Assembly: GCA_020722575.1 (NCBI GenBank) | Contig: DYKN01000008.1 | Location: forward strand, 1 to 64,000 | DNA from: Rikenella microfusus | Lineage (GTDB): Bacteria > Bacteroidota > Bacteroidia > Bacteroidales > VadinHA17 | Reading direction: 5' to 3' | DNA: 64,000 nucleotides | Part shown: positions 38,323-48,600 of the stretch, one piece after another | Position numbering within the stretch: position 1 is the stretch's first letter | How the letters are laid out: the number at the start of each line of letters is the position of its first letter | The notes under the pieces: generated by a model | What the model was told of the DNA's origin: nothing | Database searches by the model: none | Seen by the model: the letters and a program-made list of their open reading frames with translations, nothing else | Made by a program: the position numbers and the translations under genes

Positions 38323-39945
38323 ATGAAAAGAATGATTTTATTTTCTGTATTTATCAGTTCATGCATTATTTTTGCATATGCACAGAATGAAAAAGGAATA
38401 AAGGCCAATCTTAGTCATGTTACTGTTTATCCCGACAGGGCAAGGCTTACAAGTGAAGCTCAGGTTGATATCCCTGCAGGAAATACTATTTTGAAACTTA
38501 CAGGACTTTCTCCATATATCGATGCGCAGAGCATCCAGGTTAAGGGAACAGGTGATTTTACCATTCTTTCGGTAAATCTGCGGAATAATTACCTGAATAA
38601 CCTTGAAGATATGCCGGAAGTAAAAAACATCCGAAACCAGATTGAAGCACTTCAGTTAAAAATAGAGGATGAGAAAGCTGCTATAACAACACTCGATGAA
38701 AAGCTTTCTTTCCTTCAGGCTAACAAAGCCGTTATGGTTAAAGAGTCGACCTTTTCAATTGAACAGTTCAAAACACTTATGGACCTTTATACTTCAAATA
38801 TCGACCAGATAAACATAACCAGGTTGAAGAAGAACAGGCTTATAAAGGATTACGAAAAGCAGATTTCGGCGCTTCAGCAACAGATTTCTGACAAAATAAA
38901 TAAGAACCAGCTCCCTTCAGGTGAAATATCAGTAACTGTAGATGCAGCCAGGCCTGTTACAGGCAGGTTGACATTTGAATACACGGTATCTCAGGCAGGC
39001 TGGCATCCATCATACGATATCAGGGTTGATGATATTAATAAACCAGTAGCAATATATTATAAGGCAAATGTTTTTCAGAATACAGGAGTCGAATGGAAGA
39101 ACGTAAAACTTAGTTTTTCTACTGCCACCCCCTGGGTTGCTGGTAATGTGCCTGTTTTAAATCCCTGGTTCATTGATTTTTACACACCAATTACAACCAA
39201 GTCGATTCAGATAAGAGGAGCTTCACCAAAAGCTGAAGCTCCGGTTATGATGGAAAATATTGTGATGGCCGACAAAAATACTTTCCTGAAGAAAGAAGCA
39301 GAAGCTGCATCAGTATCCGTGGAAAAAAGAGTTGGTGAAATGAGCGTAACATTTGATGTTGCAACGCTTTATACTATACCATCGGACGGTAAAACGCAGA
39401 CCATAGAAATTCAGCGGATCTCCACCCCTGCCGAATATAAATATGTTACGGTACCTAAACTATCGAATCATGCATACCTCACAGGTAACATAACCGACTG
39501 GGCAAAACAGAGTCTTCTTTCGGGTGAAGCCAATCTTTATTTTGAGAATACATATGTTGGCAGGTCTCGTCTGGATGTGAGCCAGATGAGCGATACTCTC
39601 TCGATATCTCTTGGTACCGATCCAGGAATAATTGTAAAGAGAGAGAAGAGGAAAGATTTTACTCTGAAGCGTATAATCGGAGCAAATAAAACCGAAACTT
39701 ATTCGTTCCTTATTACCCTGCGAAATAACAAGCAGTCGCAAATTAAGATTAACGTGATCGATCAGATACCGGTTTCATCGAACAGTCAGATTACAGTTGA
39801 GGCAGTTGAACTGACAGGTGGGAAGCTTAACAGTGAAACTGGAGAAGTTACATGGGAGTTTGAGCTAAAACCAGGTGAGACAAAAGAGATTATACTGACC
39901 TATTCGGTGAGGTATCCGAAAAACCAGAAAATAATTCTTGAATAA
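38323..39945 (+). CDS. MuiA-family (DUF4139) protein
   Basis: A 540-residue exported protein of the mucoidy-inhibitor A family. A signal peptide ends near YAQ (about residue 20). The N-terminal DUF4140-type domain (HVTVYPDRARLTSEA...) is followed by a coiled coil (about 105-200) and the C-terminal DUF4139 domain beginning TGRLTFEYTVSQAGWHPSYDIRVDD. The molecular function is not known; the family is linked to surface polysaccharide in one system only. ATG 38323 gives a clean signal peptide. Confidence 0.85.
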   Translation: MKRMILFSVFISSCIIFAYAQNEKGIKANLSHVTVYPDRARLTSEAQVDIPAGNTILKLTGLSPYIDAQSIQVKGTGDFTILSVNLRNNYLNNLEDMPEVKNIRNQIEALQLKIEDEKAAITTLDEKLSFLQANKAVMVKESTFSIEQFKTLMDLYTSNIDQINITRLKKNRLIKDYEKQISALQQQISDKINKNQLPSGEISVTVDAARPVTGRLTFEYTVSQAGWHPSYDIRVDDINKPVAIYYKANVFQNTGVEWKNVKLSFSTATPWVAGNVPVLNPWFIDFYTPITTKSIQIRGASPKAEAPVMMENIVMADKNTFLKKEAEAASVSVEKRVGEMSVTFDVATLYTIPSDGKTQTIEIQRISTPAEYKYVTVPKLSNHAYLTGNITDWAKQSLLSGEANLYFENTYVGRSRLDVSQMSDTLSISLGTDPGIIVKREKRKDFTLKRIIGANKTETYSFLITLRNNKQSQIKINVIDQIPVSSNSQITVEAVELTGGKLNSETGEVTWEFELKPGETKEIILTYSVRYPKNQKIILE

Positions 39946-39975
39946 TAAAACAGGTAACAGAAGAGATGGATAATC

Positions 39976-40776
39976 TTACTCTTCCTGCTTATCGGCCAAT
40001 AATCTGGGGCCTCTGATTACACCACGTTCGGATGTTCTAAAGAATTCGATGATATAATCTCTGTCGGATGATGGAGGGAAATTTTTTTCAACATATTCAA
40101 GGGCTTTTGAAGTATTCATTTTTTGCTGATAAATAGCCCTGTAAATATTATGTATTTCATCGATTCTTTCTTTAGAGAATCCTCTGCGGGTCAGTCCCAC
40201 CACATTAATTCCCATATAACAAAGGGGTTCTCTATCGGCTTTTATGAATGGAGGTACGTCGATTCTTACTTTTCCACCGCCGCCAATGATTACATGTCCG
40301 CCGATACGTGAGAACTGGTGAACAAGTGTTCCGCCGCTGATAATTGCCCAGTCGTCAACTCTCACCTCACCTGCCAGTCCGGCCGTGTTCCCAAGAATGC
40401 AGTTATTTCCAATCTGACAATCGTGGCCAATATGAACATAAGCCATAATAAGACAGTTATCGCCAACAACAGTTTTACCAACGGCTGCTGTTCCACGATT
40501 AATTGTAACGCCTTCTCTTACTGTAGTATTATCTCCAATTTCTGCGGTTGTTTCTTCACCCCGAAATTTAAGATCCTGGGGGATACCTGATATAACAGCA
40601 CCCGGGAATATTCTGCAATTGCGACCTATACGGGCCCCATCAAGAACTATTCCATGAGGGCCAATCCATGTTCCATCTCCGATAATAACATTTCCGGCAA
40701 TATATGCAAACGGTTCAACAACCACATTTTCCCCAAGCTTTGCATCAGGATGGACAAATGCTAAACTTGAAATCAT
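39976..40776 (-). CDS. lpxA: UDP-N-acetylglucosamine O-acyltransferase
   Basis: First enzyme of lipid A synthesis; transfers a hydroxyacyl chain from ACP to UDP-GlcNAc. The 266-residue protein is a left-handed beta-helix with many hexapeptide repeats. The catalytic His is in MAYVHIGHDC and the C-terminal helical part starts GLTRRGFSKERI. It lies 7 bp after lpxC-fabZ. Confidence 0.96.
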   Translation of the reverse strand: MISSLAFVHPDAKLGENVVVEPFAYIAGNVIIGDGTWIGPHGIVLDGARIGRNCRIFPGAVISGIPQDLKFRGEETTAEIGDNTTVREGVTINRGTAAVGKTVVGDNCLIMAYVHIGHDCQIGNNCILGNTAGLAGEVRVDDWAIISGGTLVHQFSRIGGHVIIGGGGKVRIDVPPFIKADREPLCYMGINVVGLTRRGFSKERIDEIHNIYRAIYQQKMNTSKALEYVEKNFPPSSDRDYIIEFFRTSERGVIRGPRLLADKQEE

Positions 40777-40783
40777 TTTAACA

Positions 40784-42178
40784 TTATTTATTTCTTATTA
40801 TCTGTGCAATCATTTCACCTTCAATCACAAGGTTATTCCCAACAAAAGCCTGGCCATACATTGATACAATACCTCTGCGGATAGGTTCGGTGAGTTCCAT
40901 CTTTATTATCAAAGTATCACCGGGTACTACCTTGTGTTTGAATTTAAGCTTATCAATCTTAAGAAAATATGTGGAATATTTTGTGGGGTCATCTACTTCG
41001 TTCAGTACAAGAATTCCGCCAGTCTGTGCCATAGCCTCAACCATTAGAACACCGGGCATCAGTGGTTCACCAGGGAAATGACCCTGAAAGAAATATTCGT
41101 CACCCGTAACATTTTTAATGCCGATTACCTTGCTTTCATCAACATATATTATTTTATCAACCAGTAGGAAGGGATACCGGTGAGGAAGGATTTTTTTAAT
41201 TTGTTCATGATCATATACCGGCGGTACATTTGGATCATAAACCGGAATATCTTTTTTCGATTGTGTTTTTTTAATTTCCTGCCTGACAAGTTTTGCAAGC
41301 CTTGTATTAGCATAATGGCCCGGTTTTGTGGCAACCACTTTTCCTTTGATGGGCTGGCCTATAAGGGCCAGGTCTCCGATAAGATCGAGCAATTTATGGC
41401 GGGCCGGCTCGTTTGGAAATTTCAGCGCCGTATTATTAAGTATCCCGGCAGTGTGGCTGTTTATCCCCGGACGGTTAAAAAGTTTTGCAATACGGTCTAT
41501 CTCTTCCTGTGGCACATCTTTTTCAAGAATCACTATTGCGTTGTCAAGGTCTCCTCCTTTAATAAGTCCGGCCTTGTAAAGAGGTTCAAGTTCATGAAAA
41601 AAAACAAAAGTTCTGCATCCACTTATTTCCTTTTCAAAATGTTTTAAAGAGTCAAGAATGGCATACTGATTTCCAAGTATTTTCGAATTATAATCAATAA
41701 GAACATGAATGCTGAAATGATCGTCGGGATAAATAATCAGATCAATTCCGTGTTCCTCATCGGAGTAAGTAATTTTCTGTTTTACTGTGAAATAGTTTCT
41801 TTCTTCATTGAGTTCAACAATTCCGGCCTCTTTAATAGCTTTTACGAAATGTTCCGAACCTCCTCCCATTATAGGAGCCTCAGGCCCGTCGAGCTCGATA
41901 AGTACATTATCAACCTGCATACCACTTAATGCGGCAAGAACATGTTCTATGGTTGAAACAGTAGCTCCGTTGTGTGACAGGGTAGTTCCACGTGAAGCTT
42001 CTGTAACATAATCGGCTATAGCATCAATAACTGGTTTACCTGGCAGGTCTACCCTACAGAATTTATATCCGTGATTTGCCGGCGCGGGCTTAAATGTAAT
42101 ATTAACATTTATTCCCGTATGCAATCCTTTACCTGTCAGGGTTATATCCTTCGCTATTGTCCTTTGTTTTTCTGACAT
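40784..42178 (-). CDS. lpxC-fabZ: Bifunctional LpxC deacetylase / FabZ dehydratase
   Basis: A 464-residue fusion. The N-terminal about 300 residues are LpxC, the zinc deacetylase that commits to lipid A (GKGLHTG, STIEHVLAAL, and RHKLLDLIGDLAL with metal-binding histidines). The C-terminal about 150 residues are FabZ, the hydroxyacyl-ACP dehydratase (ILPHRYPFLLVDK, FFQGHFPGEPLMPGVLMVEAMAQ with the active-site His). This fusion is known and typical for Bacteroidota. ATG 42178 (MSEKQRTIAKDI) was chosen over a longer reading. Confidence 0.97.
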   Translation of the reverse strand: MSEKQRTIAKDITLTGKGLHTGINVNITFKPAPANHGYKFCRVDLPGKPVIDAIADYVTEASRGTTLSHNGATVSTIEHVLAALSGMQVDNVLIELDGPEAPIMGGGSEHFVKAIKEAGIVELNEERNYFTVKQKITYSDEEHGIDLIIYPDDHFSIHVLIDYNSKILGNQYAILDSLKHFEKEISGCRTFVFFHELEPLYKAGLIKGGDLDNAIVILEKDVPQEEIDRIAKLFNRPGINSHTAGILNNTALKFPNEPARHKLLDLIGDLALIGQPIKGKVVATKPGHYANTRLAKLVRQEIKKTQSKKDIPVYDPNVPPVYDHEQIKKILPHRYPFLLVDKIIYVDESKVIGIKNVTGDEYFFQGHFPGEPLMPGVLMVEAMAQTGGILVLNEVDDPTKYSTYFLKIDKLKFKHKVVPGDTLIIKMELTEPIRRGIVSMYGQAFVGNNLVIEGEMIAQIIRNK

Positions 42179-42279
42179 GCTTTTTCCTTTTAAAACCAAT
42201 GCAAAAAAAGAAAAAATTTTTCGAACAACCTATTTAATAACGATAAATTGACTTAAACACCAATCGAATAATGAATTGT

Positions 42280-43320
42280 TTACCCTTTTCTGAGATTTTC
42301 GATTTCTTTCTTTAGCAAATCAACTGTAGCATTGAGGTCGGCTAATTTTTTAAAATACAAATATGATCTCAGGTATTGTTTATGCTCAAAGGCCGGTGAT
42401 CCAAGAACTGTAATATTTTGTTCCTTTATATCGCTTATTATTCCTGACTGTGCACCTGCTTTAACTCCATCGGCAATTTTTATATGGCCTGTGATACCTA
42501 CCTGCCCACCCAGCATACAGTTTTTCCCAATCTTTGTACTTCCTGCAATTCCTGTCTGTCCAGCCATTACAGTGTTTTCTCCAATCTCAACATTATGACC
42601 TATCTGAACAAGGTTGTCAATTTTCACCCCTCTCCTGATAAATGTCGAACCCATTGTAGCCCTGTCAATTGAAACATTTGAACCTATCTCAACATTATCC
42701 TCAATTACCACATTTCCTATTTGTGGAATTTTTTTATATTCATTATCCGCCTGGGGAGCAAATCCGAAACCGTCACTTCCGATAACTGCCCCGGAATGTA
42801 TTATACAGGAGTTGCCAAGAACACATTCGTGATAGATTTTAACACCGGGATAAAGGATACAATCTTTGCCTAATCTGGTCTTATCACCTACATAGACCTG
42901 TGGATAGAGCTGACATCCTTCGCCAATAATTGCACCGTTTCCTATGTATGTTAATGCTCCGATATAAACATTTTCACCGATAACAGCATCCGGTTCAATT
43001 ACTGCTGTAGGATGAATTCCCTTTCTTTGGGGTCGAGAGAACCGCGATACCATTTCAAGAAGTGTAGCAAATGCTTCGTAGGCGTTTTCCACCCTTACCA
43101 GAGTTGCAGGAACATGTCCCGAAACTACAAAATCTTTATTTACAAGTACAATAGAAGATTTTGTTGTATAAATATAATGTTCATATTTGGGATTGGCGAG
43201 GAATGACAGAGCTCCTTCATGTCCTTCCTCGATTTTTGCAACGGTTCTGACTTTTACATCAGGATTACCTTCAATTTCTCCGTTTAGAAACTGTGCGATC
43301 TGTGCTGCTGTAAATTCCAT
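42280..43320 (-). CDS. lpxD: UDP-3-O-acylglucosamine N-acyltransferase
   Basis: Third step of lipid A synthesis. The 346-residue protein has the LpxD N-terminal uridine-binding domain ([16 protein letters not shown]), then a left-handed beta-helix with repeated hexapeptides including GSDGFGFAP and the catalytic His in [10 protein letters not shown], and a short C-terminal helix. It stands between the HD gene (15 bp) and lpxC-fabZ (101 bp). Confidence 0.96.
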   Translation of the reverse strand: MEFTAAQIAQFLNGEIEGNPDVKVRTVAKIEEGHEGALSFLANPKYEHYIYTTKSSIVLVNKDFVVSGHVPATLVRVENAYEAFATLLEMVSRFSRPQRKGIHPTAVIEPDAVIGENVYIGALTYIGNGAIIGEGCQLYPQVYVGDKTRLGKDCILYPGVKIYHECVLGNSCIIHSGAVIGSDGFGFAPQADNEYKKIPQIGNVVIEDNVEIGSNVSIDRATMGSTFIRRGVKIDNLVQIGHNVEIGENTVMAGQTGIAGSTKIGKNCMLGGQVGITGHIKIADGVKAGAQSGIISDIKEQNITVLGSPAFEHKQYLRSYLYFKKLADLNATVDLLKKEIENLRKG

Positions 43321-43335
43321 ATAATTTTAATTTTA

Positions 43336-44592
43336 TTACCTGCATTCTTTTGGATAACAAAGAAAATATTTGACAACACGTTCCGACAGGAATCTGTGAT
43401 CAAACATGTCAGATATCTGATTTATTATTGCAGTTTTGCCCGATTTTAGCAAAATCTTAAGTTCAGTTTCACTGTCGGGGGCATAAGCCAGATTTGATAC
43501 CTGGCCTGAAAAAACATAATAATCAACTCTTTCATGTTCGATATCAAGCAATTTTTCTGCCCTGTATTTAAGCTTCTCAATTTTATCTTCAGTAAAAGGT
43601 TCGTTTTGAAGTTCAATTGCAAAAAGGTTGCGACGAAGTAGTCTTCCTGCAAGATCAGACAATGTTTTATCGGAATGGTCACACCAGTATTTGGCAGAAA
43701 TAAAAATATCATTGTCGTCAAGTCGTATAAAATTTGAAGCAATTAAACCGGGAGTAAAAATACCTTTACCTTCAATATCTGACCTTCCTAAATTATTATA
43801 AAGGAAAAAACTCAAAGCTGGTGTTGCATAAAGTTCCTCTCCGTTCAAAGCAAGCTCCTTTGCTCTTCTAAGCATTTTAACCATCAGGTTTTCAGAAGAA
43901 ATTACTGTTTTATGCATATAAACCTGCCAGTACATAAGCCTTCGTGCTATCAGGAGTTTTTCAAGGGAATAGATCCCCTTTTCATCAATAGCCAGTTGAT
44001 CATCTGCGACATTCAGCATCCTGATAATTCTGTCGGAGCCCACTGCTCCTTCAATCACGCCGGTAAAGAAACTATCGCGCCGCAGGTAATCAAGTCTATC
44101 CATATCTACCTGCCCTGCAATCAGATCATGAAAAAACCTGCGGTGATATTTGCCTGTAAATATTTCTAATGCAAGAGAGAGTTTTTCATTATATTCATGA
44201 TTAAGTTTGTTCATAAGAAGCAGTGACATCTCTTCATGGGTAATGTCTTTAATAATTGACTCTTCAAGAGCATGTGAGAAGGGCCCGTGCCCTGTATCAT
44301 GAAGCAGTATGGCTGAAAGTGCTGCCTGTTCTTCTTCGCCGGATATTTCAACACCCTTGCTTTTTAGAGTCTGCAATGCTATATCCATTAGATGAAGAGC
44401 ACCCAGACAATGCTGAAACCTGCTGTGAGTGGCCCCGGGATAAACGTAACTTGTAAGCCCCAATTGCCTTATATTTCTTAAACGCTGTATCCAGGGATGC
44501 TGAATAAGATCAAAAATAAAATCACCGGGAATATTTATGAATCCGTAAACAGGGTCGTTAATAATTTTTCTTTTATTTGTTGCGTATATCAC
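43336..44592 (-). CDS. HD-domain phosphohydrolase
   Basis: A 418-residue cytoplasmic protein of the dGTPase-like HD superfamily. The metal-binding residues are His61 (SRFQHCLG) and His98-Asp99 (LLHDTGHGPFSH), and a later Asp in QVDMDRLDYLRRDSF. Substrates could be nucleotides; unknown for this subgroup. It is the first gene of the lpx cluster, an arrangement conserved in Bacteroidota. Confidence 0.9.
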   Translation of the reverse strand: MIYATNKRKIINDPVYGFINIPGDFIFDLIQHPWIQRLRNIRQLGLTSYVYPGATHSRFQHCLGALHLMDIALQTLKSKGVEISGEEEQAALSAILLHDTGHGPFSHALEESIIKDITHEEMSLLLMNKLNHEYNEKLSLALEIFTGKYHRRFFHDLIAGQVDMDRLDYLRRDSFFTGVIEGAVGSDRIIRMLNVADDQLAIDEKGIYSLEKLLIARRLMYWQVYMHKTVISSENLMVKMLRRAKELALNGEELYATPALSFFLYNNLGRSDIEGKGIFTPGLIASNFIRLDDNDIFISAKYWCDHSDKTLSDLAGRLLRRNLFAIELQNEPFTEDKIEKLKYRAEKLLDIEHERVDYYVFSGQVSNLAYAPDSETELKILLKSGKTAIINQISDMFDHRFLSERVVKYFLCYPKECR

Positions 44593-44614
44593 CCGGACAA
44601 AATATTTAAAAACA

Positions 44615-44622
44615 CAAAAATA
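44615..44622 (-). promoter_or_regulatory. -7 promoter box of the HD-lpx operon
   Basis: On the minus strand TATTTTTG matches TAnnTTTG exactly, 22 bases before the ATG at 44592. A TTTG stands upstream at a spacing of 23 bases, slightly too long. Confidence 0.5.
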
Positions 44623-44783
44623 GAAATATCTTTATTAATGTAATTCAAATTGATAATGCTTTTCCGAAAAACCATTTGTTTGTGATGTGCGAGTTTTAAA
44701 CTTTTTTGCAACATTTGAAATATTTTACGTCTTTTAATAATCTAATATATTGAGAAGACAGCTTTTAGAAATTTCATGTCAAG

Positions 44784-45680
44784 ATGAAAATTGAAATCCG
44801 CAATCTGAATATGATATATCCAAATGGCACTCATGCTTTGAAGGATATTAATCTGGAAATTGAGTCTGGTATGTTTGGGCTTCTTGGTCCTAACGGAGCA
44901 GGAAAATCCAGTCTGATGAGAATTCTTGTTACGCTTATGAAGCCTACATCTGGTATAGTTCTTATTGAAGGAAAGGATATTCAGAGGTACAGGAAAGAAG
45001 TACGGAGCATACTCGGGTATCTCCCGCAGGATTTCAGGTTTTTCACTTCTCTTCGAACATGGGAGTTTCTCGATTATTCAGCCTCTCTGGCAGGTATAAA
45101 AAACAGGAAAGAACGTTTGAAAGAAGTTGACAGAATGCTCGATCAGGTAGGATTGCTTGAAGCACGCGACAGATTTGCTAATCGTTTATCGGGTGGAATG
45201 AAACGTAGGCTTGGTATTGCACAAGCTCTTATAGGAAATCCTCGCCTTATTATTGTTGATGAACCAACAACAGGCCTTGACCCCGATGAAAGAATAAGAT
45301 TCAGAAATATTCTTTCCACCCTGAGTCAAAAAGAGGATGTAACGATTATTCTGTCAACACATATTGTGGGCGATATCTCCTCAACATGCCAGAAAATGGC
45401 ATTGCTTAACAAAGGAGAAGTGGTTTTTTCAGGCCGGCCTGAGGAACTCGTGGCTGAAGCAAAAGGCCATGTATTTAAATTATGCCTTTCTACTTTCGAG
45501 TACGAAAAAGCAAAGGAAGAATACAATATCATCTCAACATTACCTGTTGAAACAGGCTGGGAAATCCAATTTGTCGCTGATACACTGCCTGACCGTAATG
45601 CGGTTGAAATAGAACCTAATATTGAACATGCTTACGTGTATTATATGGAACATAAAATCCATGCTGACATTAATATCTAA
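44784..45680 (+). CDS. ABC transporter ATP-binding protein (first gene of hybrid export operon)
   Basis: A 298-residue cytoplasmic ABC ATPase that should drive the membrane protein encoded next. Walker A is GPNGAGKSS (35-43), followed by the Q-loop, signature LSGGMKRR, Walker B LIIVDEPTTGLD and the switch His in STHIVGD. After the ATPase core comes a 75-residue extension ending IEPNIEHAYVYYMEHK. The ATPase domain of the RND-ABC fusion (54904-59676) has the same FGLLGPNGAGK start, GHVF/GHVW segment and EDAY/EHAY end, so the two are close paralogs. It heads a seven-gene run with 10 bp to the next gene. Upstream 190 bp are AT-rich without a clear promoter match. Confidence 0.93.
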   Translation: MKIEIRNLNMIYPNGTHALKDINLEIESGMFGLLGPNGAGKSSLMRILVTLMKPTSGIVLIEGKDIQRYRKEVRSILGYLPQDFRFFTSLRTWEFLDYSASLAGIKNRKERLKEVDRMLDQVGLLEARDRFANRLSGGMKRRLGIAQALIGNPRLIIVDEPTTGLDPDERIRFRNILSTLSQKEDVTIILSTHIVGDISSTCQKMALLNKGEVVFSGRPEELVAEAKGHVFKLCLSTFEYEKAKEEYNIISTLPVETGWEIQFVADTLPDRNAVEIEPNIEHAYVYYMEHKIHADINI

Positions 45681-45690
45681 ATAAAAGTAT

Positions 45691-48600
45691 ATGGCCTTCA
45701 TGCATAATGTAATAACAGTTGCAAGGTATGAAGCAAAAATACTCAGAAGAACCTGGTTCTTCCGGCTCTTTTCAATTGGCGCACTTTTTATCCTTACTTT
45801 ACTGAATATTGGTATATTTTCTCCTGTTGGTGATGAACCGTGGGACCTTGTTGCTGTTCCCTCCTCCGTTCCGCTTCTGAATCTTTATATCCTGAACCTG
45901 GGACAGGCAATAGTTGTAATATTTCTTGCTTCAGACTTTCTCAAACGTGATAAGAAACTTGATACCATCGAAGTGCTTTATACCCGTTCAATGTCAAACC
46001 TCGAATATGTAACCGGTAAAACAGCAGGAATATTAAGACTTTTTCTTTCCCTCAACTGTGTTATTCTGCTGATCGGACTAACAGTCAACATCATTTCACC
46101 GGCAATGAAGGTTGATATTATTTCATATATCGAATTCCTTCTTCTTATTTCTATTCCCACTTTACTATTCAGCCTGGGACTTGCATTTATCATGATGCTT
46201 ATAATCAGGAACCAGGCTATAACATTTTTTGTATTACTCGGTGTGGCTGCACTCGATTTCTTTTATCTCTGGCATAAAAGTGGTTCGGTTTTCGACTATA
46301 TGGCTTTCGGTTTACCTCTTTACAAATCAGGAATAACAGGATTCGAAAACCAGTATTTAATTATTAATCAGAGACTTATCTATTTCTTTGCCGGATGTGC
46401 CATGGTTATGGCTACTGCTTTGATATTCAAACGTCTGCCTCAATCGCCAACCCAACGGCAGATTGCAACCATAATATTGCTGGCTTCGGCAGCAGGTACT
46501 GGTGTTACTTTTTATAACACACTTAAATCACACCTTTATGCCAGAAATCTTAAAGCAAACATTATTGAGACAAACCGCCACTATGAGAATAAAGCTTTCC
46601 CTTCAACCGTTAAAGCTGACATCGAACTTTTGCACAGAGGAAAATATTTAACAGCAGTTGCAGATCTTAAATTCGTTAACGATAATGATTTTCCTTTAAA
46701 AGAATACCTGTTCTCACTTAATCCAGGTTTGAAGGTTTCGAAGGTTCTATCAACAAATAAAGAACTTCCATTTAAAACCGACGGGCATATTCTTATTGTT
46801 TCTCCTGAAAATGAGCTTGGCCCATCAAATTATGACAGTATTAAAATTGAATATTCAGGGAAAGTACTGGAACCTTTTTGCTATCCTGACTACGAAGACA
46901 ACATTAAGGATTACAGATACCGGATTGCCATGCTAAATGTCAGAAAACGACAGGTGTTTTTATCCGAGAATTATGTCCTTCTGACACCTGAATCACACTG
47001 GTATCCCGTAACAGGGCTAAATTACTATCCTTCAAATCCGGCAAGGATTAAAATTGATTTTACCATTTTCAGGCTCAGAGCAAGAAGCGAAATGAACCTT
47101 AACGTTGTCTCAGAGGGAATTCCCTTTGAAGGTGAGAGTTACACTGAGTTTTTTTCAGGGTTTCCACTTACTGGCCTGACAGTTGCAATGGGAAACTATA
47201 CTTCCGACAGAATTAAGGTTGATTCAGTAGAATTTATTTCATGGCATTATCCTGGTAATGATTATTATAAAAAAGTATTTGAAGAGTTAAAGGATACTCT
47301 GCCCCAGCTTATTTCAGGCTTTATGAGGGATCTTGAATCGGGTTTCAGCACTGCTTATCCTTTTAAAACCTTTACTGTTACCGAAGTACCGTTGCATTTT
47401 TTCTCCTTCCCGAGGAGGAATACTCAGACAAGAGCAGAAGTACAGCCTTCAATGGTTCTTATTCCGGAGAAACTTGCAACGATACAACAGGCAGGATTTG
47501 AAAAGAGGTTTGTACGGCAGAAGAAGCAGATGACCCGTAACAATCAAATAATTACCGACAGAGAAATTAAAGTACGGATATTCAATAACTTCATCAGAAG
47601 CACTTTTATAAGCGGCAGAAATTTCAGAATTGTGAACGGCATTCCTGTCAATGAGCCTACAAGGTACTTGTTGGGTCCAAGTTTTTATTTCCATAAAAAC
47701 AATTTTTATTCTGACGAATATCCAGTTATAAATGCGGTCTTTGAGTCGCATCTTCAGAAGGTAAACATGCCTGTGGGGTCCCCGGCCGGAGGGGTTATGA
47801 CAGGGAACCTGTCGGAAAATGACATGGCAAATCTTATTTTAAAAGAAATGAGTTTCAGGGAGCTCCTCGAAAAGAATCCCACAGGAGACACCCTGAGAGT
47901 TGTACTTACTCTGAAAGGTGATTACCTGTTTAACCTTATTCGATTTAAAGCCGGTCTCAACGAATTCACTGATTGGTTTAAAAATTACATAGCTCAGAAT
48001 AGTTACAAAAGGGTAAATCTCTTAAAATTTAATGCTGATCTCAAAGAGAGATTCGGCTTTGAACTTTATCCTTACCTTGAGGAATGGTTTAACGGCAAGG
48101 GTCAACCTGGTTTTATATTTTTAGAGCCTGAAGTAAGGCAGATTGTTGTTGATCAGCGTTCGAGGTATCAGGTCACATTTATTGCGGGCAATCCTGAAGC
48201 AGCTGGAGGTTTATTCAATGTAGCCTTCAGGACAGGTGGGCCGGGTGCAAGGGGTGGCATGCAGGGAATGTTTCAGATGGCATTTCAAAGAGGGCCAGGA
48301 TCTGCGGCAGGTGGGGGCGGAAGAATAATGCAGATTGCGATGCAAGGTCGAGGACTTGAGAGTTCAGATATATCAAAAATTGTTTACTTAGGACCGGGCG
48401 AGGCAAAAAAGATAAGCTTAATACTCGAAAACCAGCCGCGGGCAATGATGATAAACACGCTCTTCTCTAAAAATATCCCGGGAGAAATTATCTATACCAT
48501 TCAGGAAATTAAAAAGTCTTCGGTAAGAGAGAAATACTTTGAGGGAGAAGAAATACTTGATGAAATGCCTGTGACAAAAGAAGCTAATGAGATAATAGTT

